Shown piece after piece: positions 24,866 through 33,425 of a DNA stretch of 64,000 bases. Position numbers and translations under genes: made by a program. The stretch is taken from NCBI RefSeq assembly GCF_021390535.1, contig NZ_JAJUXG010000006.1, positions 104,216 through 168,215 on the forward strand. The letters run 5' to 3'. Numbering within the stretch: the stretch's first letter is position 1; every line of letters starts with the position of its first letter. The DNA is from Dyadobacter sp. CY312. Lineage in GTDB: Bacteria > Bacteroidota > Bacteroidia > Cytophagales > Spirosomataceae. The notes under the pieces are model-generated. The model did not search any database and was not told the DNA's origin. It was given only the letters and a program-made list of their open reading frames with translations.

Positions 24866-27256
24866 ATGATCCGGAATTATCTTAAAATTGCGTTTCGAAA
24901 CCTTGCCAAGAGCAAAGTGTATTCTTTCATCAATATCGCCGGCCTTGCCGTGGGGATGTCCGTGGCAATATTGATCGGACTTTGGATTAACGACGAGGTG
25001 TCGGCAAACAAACATCACAAAAACTTCGAAACGCTTTATCAGATCAAAATGCACCAGACTTTCGACGGTCGTCGGGGTACGCAGGATGCTATACCGTTTG
25101 CTACGGGTCCTGAGCTGAAAAACAAATATCCGGATTTTCAGGGAGTTGCCATGTGTGACTGGGGATCCAGCCGCTCGCTGGTTGTCGGCAACCAAAAATT
25201 CCTGAAAAAGGGGCATTTTATTGGAGAGGAAGCCATCGACATGTTTTCTTTTGAGATTCTGGATGGAGATAAAAAGCCTTTGAAGGAACCATATTCCATT
25301 GTTCTGACAAAAGAAACGGCGGAAGCATTATTTGGCAAGAATAATCCGATTGGCAAAACTGTCAAAATGGATAATTTGGTGGATTTGAAAGTAACCGCCG
25401 TTATCGCGTCCCAGCCCAAAAATGCCACATTGCAATTTGAATATCTGATTCCGTGGCAATTACAGCAGAAAATATATGATTGGATGAAAGGTCAGGAAAG
25501 CAACTGGGGAAACAATTCCTACCAGGCTTTTGTCCAGCTTAAAGACGGCGTTTCACCGGAAAAAACCAATGCGAAAATCAAGGATCTTGTCATAAACCAT
25601 TTTCGGGACAACGAACTGATGGTGAAAACGATCAAACCGGAAGTCTTTATTCACCCCATGTCAAAATGGAGATTGTATTCCAATTTTACAGAGGGAATCA
25701 ATTCTGGCGGGTTTATCAAATATGTACGCCTGTTTGGGATTTTCGGGTTGTTTATTCTGATCATCGCCTGCATTAATTTCATGAATCTGAGTACTGCCCG
25801 GTCAGAGAAACGCGCGAAGGAAGTGGGTGTCAGAAAAGCGGTTGGATCTGGCAGGAAGCAACTTATAACACAGTTTTTAAGTGAATCGCTGCTGATCTCT
25901 TTTGTGGCTTTACTGTTTTCTGTAATACTGGTGGCTATTGCATTGCCTTTCTTCAATTCGCTTACTGAAAAGTCCCTGCGTATGGAATTTGGCAATCCTG
26001 TTCTGTGGGGTATTCTTTTGCTGTTTACCTTGTTTACCGGACTTCTTGCTGGAAGTTACCCGGCACTTTATCTTTCTTCGTTCAACCCCGTAAGAATTTT
26101 AAAAGGTGTTGTCCATGTTGGGAAAAACGCTTCTCTACCACGTCAGGTACTGGTTGTGATTCAGTTTTCATTCTCAATTGTGCTGATGATCGGGACCATT
26201 ATCATTTATCAGCAGATTCAGCATGGGAAAAACCGGCCTATTGGTTTCGATAATAAGAGCCTTATTTCCGTTGATGCTACCAAAGATCTTGTTGATAAGT
26301 TTGAGCCTTTACGTAACGAACTGCTGGCGACGGGCATGGTTTCATCCATTTGCAAGACAAATTCTCCGCCTTCTGAGATATGGAGTAACAACAGCGGCTG
26401 GGAGTGGAAAGGATCTACGCCTGATGAGAAAGGTGTGATTTTTTCAACGATTGCCACGAGTTACGATTATACAAAAACCCTCGGCATTGAGCTCAAAGCG
26501 GGCCGTGATTTCTCCACAGAGTTTGTATCGGATTCGAACGGTGTTATTTTGAATGAGGCCGCCGTAAAACGCATGAAACTGAAAGATCCCGTGGGAGAAA
26601 TTGTAAAATGGAATGGTAAAGACCGCCGTGTGGTAGGTGTAATGACAGACATCATGCTGGATTCACCTTTCAGGGCGACTTCGCCGGTAACGGTTGTGTT
26701 TGAGAAAGACTGGGTGAATTGTCTTAACGTGCGTATTAACCCGAACGTATCAAGTTCAGAAGCCATCCAAAAAATTAAACCCATTTTCGACAGATATAAT
26801 CCCGGTTTTCCATTCGATTACAAATTTGCCGATGCGGAGTATGCCAAAAAATTCAATTACGAAGAGCTGATTGGGAATCTTTCAGCGATTGTATCCTTGC
26901 TGGCGATCTTTATTTCCTGTCTTGGTTTGTTCGGATTAGCCTCTTTTATGGCCGAGCAACGCACAAAAGAAATAGGTATCCGCAAAGTGCTGGGAGCGAG
27001 TGTAACTACATTGTGGGGTTTACTTTCAAAGGATTTTGTAAAGCTTGTTGTTATTTCATTTGTGATAGCGGCACCCATTGCTTATTATATCATGACGATT
27101 TGGCTGGAAGATTATAAGAGTTATATGATTAAGATACAGCTCTGGGTGTTTGCAGCTGTGCTCGTTTTACTGGTTGCCATTACTTTACTCACAGTGAGTT
27201 ACAAGGCGATCAGGGCGGCGTTACTCAATCCGGTGAAGTCTTTAAGGAGCGAATAA
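24866..27256 (+). CDS. FtsX/MacB-like ABC permease (796 aa)
   Basis: Complete permease, N-terminus MIRNYLKIAFRNLAKSK and first membrane segment IAGLAVGMSVAILIGLWI. It belongs with the genes at 30894 and 33426: all three share IGLWxxDExSxNKxHxN, the HPMSxWxLYSxF segment before the second membrane helix, the LSTARSEKRxKEVGxRKAxGS loop and SLxRxxLVxxQFxxSxxLxIxTxxIYxQ. The second periplasmic domain has a VVGVMTDIMLDSPF signature in place of VKDFHFRS of the other subgroup. The end is NPVKSLRSE. The next permease starts 91 bases downstream after a weak hairpin. Substrate and ATPase are unknown. Confidence 0.93.
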   Translation: MIRNYLKIAFRNLAKSKVYSFINIAGLAVGMSVAILIGLWINDEVSANKHHKNFETLYQIKMHQTFDGRRGTQDAIPFATGPELKNKYPDFQGVAMCDWGSSRSLVVGNQKFLKKGHFIGEEAIDMFSFEILDGDKKPLKEPYSIVLTKETAEALFGKNNPIGKTVKMDNLVDLKVTAVIASQPKNATLQFEYLIPWQLQQKIYDWMKGQESNWGNNSYQAFVQLKDGVSPEKTNAKIKDLVINHFRDNELMVKTIKPEVFIHPMSKWRLYSNFTEGINSGGFIKYVRLFGIFGLFILIIACINFMNLSTARSEKRAKEVGVRKAVGSGRKQLITQFLSESLLISFVALLFSVILVAIALPFFNSLTEKSLRMEFGNPVLWGILLLFTLFTGLLAGSYPALYLSSFNPVRILKGVVHVGKNASLPRQVLVVIQFSFSIVLMIGTIIIYQQIQHGKNRPIGFDNKSLISVDATKDLVDKFEPLRNELLATGMVSSICKTNSPPSEIWSNNSGWEWKGSTPDEKGVIFSTIATSYDYTKTLGIELKAGRDFSTEFVSDSNGVILNEAAVKRMKLKDPVGEIVKWNGKDRRVVGVMTDIMLDSPFRATSPVTVVFEKDWVNCLNVRINPNVSSSEAIQKIKPIFDRYNPGFPFDYKFADAEYAKKFNYEELIGNLSAIVSLLAIFISCLGLFGLASFMAEQRTKEIGIRKVLGASVTTLWGLLSKDFVKLVVISFVIAAPIAYYIMTIWLEDYKSYMIKIQLWVFAAVLVLLVAITLLTVSYKAIRAALLNPVKSLRSE

Positions 27257-27261
27257 GACGG

Positions 27262-27303
27262 GGCCTGGTAGCGAAGGAAAACCCTTTGTGCCAGGCTCCT
27301 TTC
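27262..27303 (+). terminator. Weak terminator-like hairpin
   Basis: GGGCCTGG near 27261-27268 pairs with CCAGGCTCC (27291-27299) with one mismatch over a 22-nt loop, followed by a short T-rich stretch. It may only attenuate read-through to the next permease. Confidence 0.35.
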
Positions 27304-27347
27304 TCACAATTCAGCTAATAATTTTTGACAAAAATAATAAGTAAGCT

Positions 27348-29759
27348 ATGCTTCGTAACTACCTGAAAATCGCTTATCGCAACTTGATGAAACACCGCAC
27401 CAACTCACTTGTGAGCATTACCGGGCTTTCTATTGGTATTGGATGTTTCCTTTTGCTGGCAACTTACATTTTACATGAACTGCGGTATGATCGTTTTCAC
27501 GAACATAGCGACAGCCTTGTGAGGGTCAATTTGTTTTATCAATCGGGTGATGGTGAATCTGTGAATGTTGCGGTTACACCAACGGCCGTTGCTCCGGTAT
27601 TTTCGAGAGAATTTGAAGAAGTGAAAAGTGCGGTGCGGCTATACTCGCTTTCGGGCAATGGCTCTGTGCCTGTTAAGTATGGAGATAAGTTGTTTAATGA
27701 AAAAGATGTACTTTTTGCTGATTCGACTTTCTTCAATATGTTTTCATTTCCTTTTGTTGAAGGAAATCCTGCCACTGCACTGTCTGCTCCCAATTCGGTG
27801 GTAATAGACGAAACAGCTGCACGGAAATTTTTCGGAAACGAAAGTGCCGTAGGTAAATCTGTTTCGATAAACAATAAGTATACGATGCAGGTTACCGGTG
27901 TGGTGGCCGATGTGCCTTCTTATTCATCAATTAAATTCCATTGGCTGGCAAGTTACAGCACACTTCCCCGCTCACGTACCGAATCCTTCGATTCTGCAAA
28001 CGATTTTACCTTTTTGCTGCTTAAACCGGGATCCAGTTTAACTTCTCTTCGAAGTAAAGTCGATAATTATGTAGCAAAACATCTGAACGATCCTAAAAAC
28101 CCGGGTGTCAGGGTGAGATTGGATCTGGAAGAGTTTGGTCAGATACATCTTTACTCGAATGTAACAGGTGGAATGGAAGCTACCGGAAACTACAAATACA
28201 TGTACATTCTATCGGGTGTAGCCTTTTTGATTTTGGCGATAGCCTGTATCAATTTTGTTAACCTGGTTACTGCACGTTCTGCGGTTAGAGCGAAGGAGGT
28301 AGGAGTGAGAAAGGTCATGGGCGCTGAGCGTTCGCAGGTCTTTGGGCAATACCTCTATGAATGTGGCATCATTACAATAATATCTGTCCTGATCGGATTT
28401 GTAATCGCTAATCTGGGTTTTCCTGGGTTGAGCAGTCTCACAGCATCCGAGCTGAACCTGGGGGTGTGGCCGCCGTTCTCAGTTGTGATGGTGTTGGTTT
28501 CGTTGTTTGTTGCCGTTACGTTACTTGCCGGAGCATATCCCGCCGCTGTTCTTTCGCGTTTTGAGCCCATTAAGGTTCTCAAAAGCAACGTACTTTCCAG
28601 TCCGGGAGGCAATATGTTGAGAAGCTTTCTGGTGGTTTTTCAATTCTCGGTATCGCTGCTTTTCATTATCGGCACACTCATTGCTAATTCACAGTTAGAT
28701 TACATACAAAATAAGAGTTTGGGAATGAATCCCGACCAGGTACTTGTGCTCGATTTGAGCACGGGGATTTCGGCCGGGAAACTTGCTTCAATTAAAAACG
28801 AATTGCTAGGCAATGCATCCATAGCATCAGCTACCGCTTCGTATGACTCTCCACTGAACGTACAGGGTGGTTACAGTATTTCTGCCAAGGACAAACCGAA
28901 TGATTTCAGTATGAACATTACGGCAATTCCAGTAGAAAAGGATTTTGTAAAAACCATGGGAATGAAACTGGTTGCGGGAGAAAATTTCAATGAATCCGAC
29001 ATTGCACAAGCCACTTTGGACTCTGTTGAGCTCAGACGATATGCATTTATTCTCAATGAGTCGGCAATTAAAGCACTTGGATGGAATGCCGCAGGCGCGA
29101 TAGGGAAGGAAGTGAATATGAACGGGAGGGAAGGTACTGTCAAAGCGGTGGTGAAGGACTTTCATTTTAGGTCACTTCATGAAAAAATCGCACCTATTGC
29201 CATCATTTCTGAATACGATTATTTTGGAAAAGTGATGGTTCGGGTGTCTGGTACGGAGGTTAACAAGGCTGTGGATGTGCTGAAAAAGAGCTGGGAAGCC
29301 AATTTTCCCTTACAGCCGTTCGAGTACCATTTTCTCGATCAGGAGTTTAACGACATGTATAAAGCGGAAAGCAGGGTTTCTACTATCCTGACATTATTTT
29401 CGGTGATAACAATTTTAATTTCCTGCCTCGGACTTTTTGCACTGATCGCATTTATTTCTCACCAGAGAACCAAGGAAATTGGTATCAGAAAAGTGCTGGG
29501 TGCAACAGCGACCAGCGTTGTGGTTTTGCTCTCAAAGGAATTTGTGAAACTAACCCTCATTGCTATTTTGATCGCATCACCCATAGCCTGGTATCTGATG
29601 AATCAATGGTTGCAGGATTTCGCTTACAGAATTGAAATAAGCTGGGGGATATTTGCAATGGCCGGCTTTATAGCAATAGCTATTTCATTGCTCACCGTAA
29701 GTTTCCAAAGTGTGAGAGCTGCTTTGCTTGATCCTGTGAAGAGTTTAAGAAGTGAGTAA
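27348..29759 (+). CDS. FtsX/MacB-like ABC permease (803 aa)
   Basis: Complete permease starting MLRNYLKIAYRNLMKHR; first membrane segment about 21-43 (ITGLSIGIGCFLLLATYIL). Landmarks: RKFFGNESAVGK, LAIACINFVNLVTARS, KEVGVRKVMGA, VKDFHFRSL, RTKEIGIRKVLGAT and DPVKSLRSE. It is of the VKDFHF subgroup. The DUF2911 gene begins 19 bases after its stop, so the two are translationally close. The last 35 bases of the gene plus the spacer (29726-29769) are identical to 35801-35844 at the end of the permease at 33426, evidence for duplication or gene conversion of this junction. Confidence 0.93.
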   Translation: MLRNYLKIAYRNLMKHRTNSLVSITGLSIGIGCFLLLATYILHELRYDRFHEHSDSLVRVNLFYQSGDGESVNVAVTPTAVAPVFSREFEEVKSAVRLYSLSGNGSVPVKYGDKLFNEKDVLFADSTFFNMFSFPFVEGNPATALSAPNSVVIDETAARKFFGNESAVGKSVSINNKYTMQVTGVVADVPSYSSIKFHWLASYSTLPRSRTESFDSANDFTFLLLKPGSSLTSLRSKVDNYVAKHLNDPKNPGVRVRLDLEEFGQIHLYSNVTGGMEATGNYKYMYILSGVAFLILAIACINFVNLVTARSAVRAKEVGVRKVMGAERSQVFGQYLYECGIITIISVLIGFVIANLGFPGLSSLTASELNLGVWPPFSVVMVLVSLFVAVTLLAGAYPAAVLSRFEPIKVLKSNVLSSPGGNMLRSFLVVFQFSVSLLFIIGTLIANSQLDYIQNKSLGMNPDQVLVLDLSTGISAGKLASIKNELLGNASIASATASYDSPLNVQGGYSISAKDKPNDFSMNITAIPVEKDFVKTMGMKLVAGENFNESDIAQATLDSVELRRYAFILNESAIKALGWNAAGAIGKEVNMNGREGTVKAVVKDFHFRSLHEKIAPIAIISEYDYFGKVMVRVSGTEVNKAVDVLKKSWEANFPLQPFEYHFLDQEFNDMYKAESRVSTILTLFSVITILISCLGLFALIAFISHQRTKEIGIRKVLGATATSVVVLLSKEFVKLTLIAILIASPIAWYLMNQWLQDFAYRIEISWGIFAMAGFIAIAISLLTVSFQSVRAALLDPVKSLRSE

Positions 29760-29778
29760 ACCATAAATGGTAAGAAAA

Positions 29779-30885
29779 ATGAAAGCTGTATCTATTGTAT
29801 TTCTTCTGCTCTCTCATTGTGTGATTCAGGCGTATTGCCAAATCACTTTACCAGCTGACGGTAATAAAAAGGCTTCCGTTTCTGAAAATATCGGAATTAC
29901 AACTGTCAGAGTAGATTACAACAGACCGGCAGTAAATGGCCGGGAAGGGAAAATATGGGGTGGTGTAGTCCATTATGGTTTTCAAGATCTTCATTACGGC
30001 ACCAGCAAAGCAGCTCCATGGCGGGCAGGAGCGAATGAAAACACCACAATTGAATTCAGTACGGAGGTGATGGTTGAAGGAAAAACGGTTTCAGCTGGTA
30101 AGTATGGACTTTTTATTGCAATGGGAGAGAAAACGGCTACGCTTGTGCTCTCAAAGTTCAGTACGGCGTGGGGGAGTTTTTATTATGATCCCAAAGATGA
30201 TGCATTAAGGGTGGAGGTTCCGGTGCAAAATATGAATGAAAGTGTGGAAAGACTGAAATATGAATTTGACCAGCAGACTGAAAATTCTGCAACACTTTCA
30301 ATGCAATGGGAAAAAGTAAAAGTCCCGATCGCGATTTCGGTAGATCTGCACAGGCTTCAAATCGAATCTTTCAGAAGGGAGTTTAATTCAGGGATTTTCT
30401 ACCGGTTTTGGCAAAATATGCATACGGCGGCCAACTATTGCCTGGTTAACAACATCAATCTTGAAGAAGGTTTGTCCTGGGCTGATCGTTCGATTAATAC
30501 TTATTTCGGAGAAGCTAATTTCCTCACATTGTCTACCTATGCCGGATTACTGGAAAAATTCAACAGAAATAAAGAAGCAGATTCTCTGATGAAAAAAGCC
30601 ATTCCGATGGGAACATCTCTTCAGCTGGTGATGTATGGAAGCAGTTTGAACAAAATGAAAAAGCATGAGCAGGCATTCAAAATCTTTAAACTAAATCATG
30701 ATAAAAACCCCAAAGAAGTCTATTCCAATTTAGGTATGGTGATGGGCTATTATTTCATGGAAAATAAAAAAGAGGCGATCAGCTACGCTGAAAAGGGAAG
30801 GGATATGGCTACCGAAGCAAATTGGAAAAGCTACTTTGGATCTCTGATTGCGGACATGAACGCCGGCAAAGAGATTTTTAAATAA
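29779..30885 (+). CDS. DUF2911 secreted protein with C-terminal TPR-like helices
   Basis: 368 residues from the ATG at 29779; an in-frame ATG at 29767 is possible, but only the second ATG keeps its context in the remnant copy at 35852. Signal peptide MKAVSIVFLLLSHCVIQAYC. The DUF2911 domain covers about 25-190 (VRVDYNRPAVNGREGKIWGG, PWRAGANENTTIEFS, GKYGLFIAMG). The C-terminal part has TPR-like repeats (ANFLTLSTYAGLLEKFNRNKEAD, EQAFKIFKLNHDKNPKEVY). DUF2911 proteins are exported and of unknown function. It lies between two permeases, 19 bases after one and 8 bases before the next, so it is likely cotranscribed and may be their periplasmic partner (inference). Confidence 0.9.
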   Translation: MKAVSIVFLLLSHCVIQAYCQITLPADGNKKASVSENIGITTVRVDYNRPAVNGREGKIWGGVVHYGFQDLHYGTSKAAPWRAGANENTTIEFSTEVMVEGKTVSAGKYGLFIAMGEKTATLVLSKFSTAWGSFYYDPKDDALRVEVPVQNMNESVERLKYEFDQQTENSATLSMQWEKVKVPIAISVDLHRLQIESFRREFNSGIFYRFWQNMHTAANYCLVNNINLEEGLSWADRSINTYFGEANFLTLSTYAGLLEKFNRNKEADSLMKKAIPMGTSLQLVMYGSSLNKMKKHEQAFKIFKLNHDKNPKEVYSNLGMVMGYYFMENKKEAISYAEKGRDMATEANWKSYFGSLIADMNAGKEIFK

Positions 30886-30893
30886 TTAAACCC

Positions 30894-33305
30894 ATGCTCC
30901 AAAACTATCTAAAGATCGCCTTTCGGAATCTGGTTAAAAACAAAACCTACTCTGGTATCAACATTGGCGGCCTCGCTGTTGGGATGGCTGTCGCCATGCT
31001 GATTGGTCTATGGGTTTATGACGAGCTCTCGTTCAATAAATACCATCAGAATTATGACCGTATTGCGCTGGCGATGCAAAATCAGACTGTGGGTGGAGAA
31101 TTGCATTCTTCTCGTTCCGTTCCCTATCCTTTTGTGAACGAACTGAAAACCAATTATGCTGAAAGCTTCAAACACATCGTTCCAGCCACTCACCCCTCAG
31201 AGTCTGTGTTAGCAGCCGGTGAGGTTAAGGTGTCGAAGGTTGGTCAGTTTGTAGGAGCCGATGCGCCAGAGTTGTTTTCATTGAAAATGCTGAAAGGTTC
31301 GTGGGCTGGCTTGCAGGAACAGCAGTCAGTTTTGCTCTCGGTGTCCACAGCGGAGGTGCTTTTTGGGAAGTCAGACCCCATGAATCAATTGGTGAGAATA
31401 GATATAGATAAAGAGGTGGTTGTAACTGGTGTGTATGAGGATCCTCCTAAAAACTCGGAATTACATGAGGTTCGGTTTCTTGCTTCCTGGGATTACTTTC
31501 TTGCCAAAAATACTTACATGGCGCAAAAGCAATGGGATAATCATGCGCTGTTGATGTATGTAGAGATCAAGCCCGAAACTGATTATGCGAAAGCTGATGC
31601 GGCCATTAAGGACTCCGAACTCAATGCAATTAAAAAAATCGATAATATGAAGAGTGAAGTGGCAACCAATCCTCAGATGTTCCTGCATCCGATGAGCAAT
31701 TGGCATTTATATTCTCAGTTTAAAAACGGTATTCTTGATAACGGTCCGGTTCAGTATGTTTGGTTAGTGGGTCTGATCGGATTTTTTGTCCTACTTCTTG
31801 CTTGCATTAATTTTATGAATTTGAGCACGGCACGTTCAGAAAAGCGGGGCAAAGAGGTCGGAATTCGAAAAGCGATAGGTTCGAAGCGTATTCAGCTTAT
31901 TGCGCAGTTCTTTAGCGAGTCATTTCTTGTTGTTTTTATTGCTTTTTTTATTGCAGTTGTAGCTGTAAGTTTATCGTTAAGCTGGTTCAATAACCTCGCT
32001 GCTAAGCAAATGGTTATTCCTTGGGCTAATGCTTACTTCTGGCTGTTTAGTATAATTTTTGTCTTCATTACCAGTTTGCTGGCCGGCAGTTATCCGGCAT
32101 TATATCTGACATCCTTTCAGCCTATCAGGGTTCTGAAAGGTACGATGCGGTTAGGGCGTTTCTCTTCATTGCCTCGCAAAATATTGGTAGCGGTTCAGTT
32201 TACCGTTTCAATAACCCTTACTATTTGCACAACAGTTATTTACAGCCAGGTGCAATTTGCCAAAAATCGTCCTGTCGGCTATTCCAGGGATGGTCTTATG
32301 ATGATCGAAATGAAATCGGAAGAATTTCTCCAAAAATCGGATATCATTCGAAGTGAATTAGAGAATAGTGGTGTAGTTGAAGAAATGGCCTTGTCTCAAA
32401 GTCCGGCAACTGGTGTCTGGTCTGCCAACAAGGGTTTTACCTGGGAGGGAAGTCTGTTGGGAAGAGATAATTTTGCGACACTTTCGGTCTCGCCTGAATA
32501 CGCAAAAACAGTAGGATTGCAGTTCGTAAAGGGACGAAATTTTTCAAAAGATTTTGCTTCTGATTCCATGGGCTTTGTCATCAATGAAACTGCTGCAAAA
32601 TTGTTCGGCTTTCAGAATCCCATTGGTGAAGCCGTGTTCTGGCAAAGCAAATGGATGACCAACGACCTTCGCAAGCAGTTCAGCATTTTGGGCGTGGTAC
32701 AAGACATGGTGATGGAGTCTCCATTCGAGAAGGCCAAACCTACTGTTTTCATCCTGATGGGTAATCCGAACTGGATTAACATCAGGCTTAATCCAAATGT
32801 AAGTGTAAGTGCAGCCTTACCTAAGATCGAAGAGATCTTCAAGAAACGGATACCATCGGTACCTTTTGAATACAAATTCACCAGGGAAGAATATGACTCC
32901 AAATTCCTGGCAGAAGAAAGAACCGGTAAGCTGGTCACTTTTTTTGCCATTCTCGCAATTTCTATTTCCTGTTTGGGGCTGTTCGGTTTGGCATCTTTCG
33001 TAGCTGAGCAACGTACCAAAGAAATTGGAATTCGAAAAGTGTTGGGCGCTTCCGTAGCAACTCTTTGGCAAATGCTTTCTAAGGATTTTGCTTTTCTGGT
33101 TGTTATTTCCGCCATTATTTCCACACCCATTGCGTGGTATGCCATGCAAGAGTGGCTCACCAAATACAGCTATCGTACTGAAATTTCGTGGTGGATATTT
33201 GCGTTGTCCGGAATCGGCGCGCTGGTAATTACATTGCTTACTGTCAGTTATCAGGCAATTAGAGCTGCGCTGCTCAATCCTGTGAAGAGTTTAAGAAGCG
33301 AATAA
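30894..33305 (+). CDS. FtsX/MacB-like ABC permease (803 aa)
   Basis: Starts only 8 bases after the DUF2911 stop. N-terminus MLQNYLKIAFRNLVKNK, first membrane segment INIGGLAVGMAVAMLIGLWV. Subgroup of 24866/33426 with HPMSNWHLYSQF, LSTARSEKRGKEVGIRKAIGS and LGVVQDMVMESPF. Ends NPVKSLRSE. The first 173 bases differ at only three positions from the start of the gene at 33426, while the rest of the two genes is clearly more diverged, which indicates recent recombination between them. The substrate is unknown. Confidence 0.93.
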   Translation: MLQNYLKIAFRNLVKNKTYSGINIGGLAVGMAVAMLIGLWVYDELSFNKYHQNYDRIALAMQNQTVGGELHSSRSVPYPFVNELKTNYAESFKHIVPATHPSESVLAAGEVKVSKVGQFVGADAPELFSLKMLKGSWAGLQEQQSVLLSVSTAEVLFGKSDPMNQLVRIDIDKEVVVTGVYEDPPKNSELHEVRFLASWDYFLAKNTYMAQKQWDNHALLMYVEIKPETDYAKADAAIKDSELNAIKKIDNMKSEVATNPQMFLHPMSNWHLYSQFKNGILDNGPVQYVWLVGLIGFFVLLLACINFMNLSTARSEKRGKEVGIRKAIGSKRIQLIAQFFSESFLVVFIAFFIAVVAVSLSLSWFNNLAAKQMVIPWANAYFWLFSIIFVFITSLLAGSYPALYLTSFQPIRVLKGTMRLGRFSSLPRKILVAVQFTVSITLTICTTVIYSQVQFAKNRPVGYSRDGLMMIEMKSEEFLQKSDIIRSELENSGVVEEMALSQSPATGVWSANKGFTWEGSLLGRDNFATLSVSPEYAKTVGLQFVKGRNFSKDFASDSMGFVINETAAKLFGFQNPIGEAVFWQSKWMTNDLRKQFSILGVVQDMVMESPFEKAKPTVFILMGNPNWINIRLNPNVSVSAALPKIEEIFKKRIPSVPFEYKFTREEYDSKFLAEERTGKLVTFFAILAISISCLGLFGLASFVAEQRTKEIGIRKVLGASVATLWQMLSKDFAFLVVISAIISTPIAWYAMQEWLTKYSYRTEISWWIFALSGIGALVITLLTVSYQAIRAALLNPVKSLRSE

Positions 33306-33425
33306 AAAAATCGATAAAAGGTCAAAGAAGCTGGGAAGTGATCATTGACCAAAATACCTGTTTAACATCAGAATGTTTATTCTTGACAAACCAGCCGTTT
33401 ACCTATAATCCAATTATTCTGTGAC

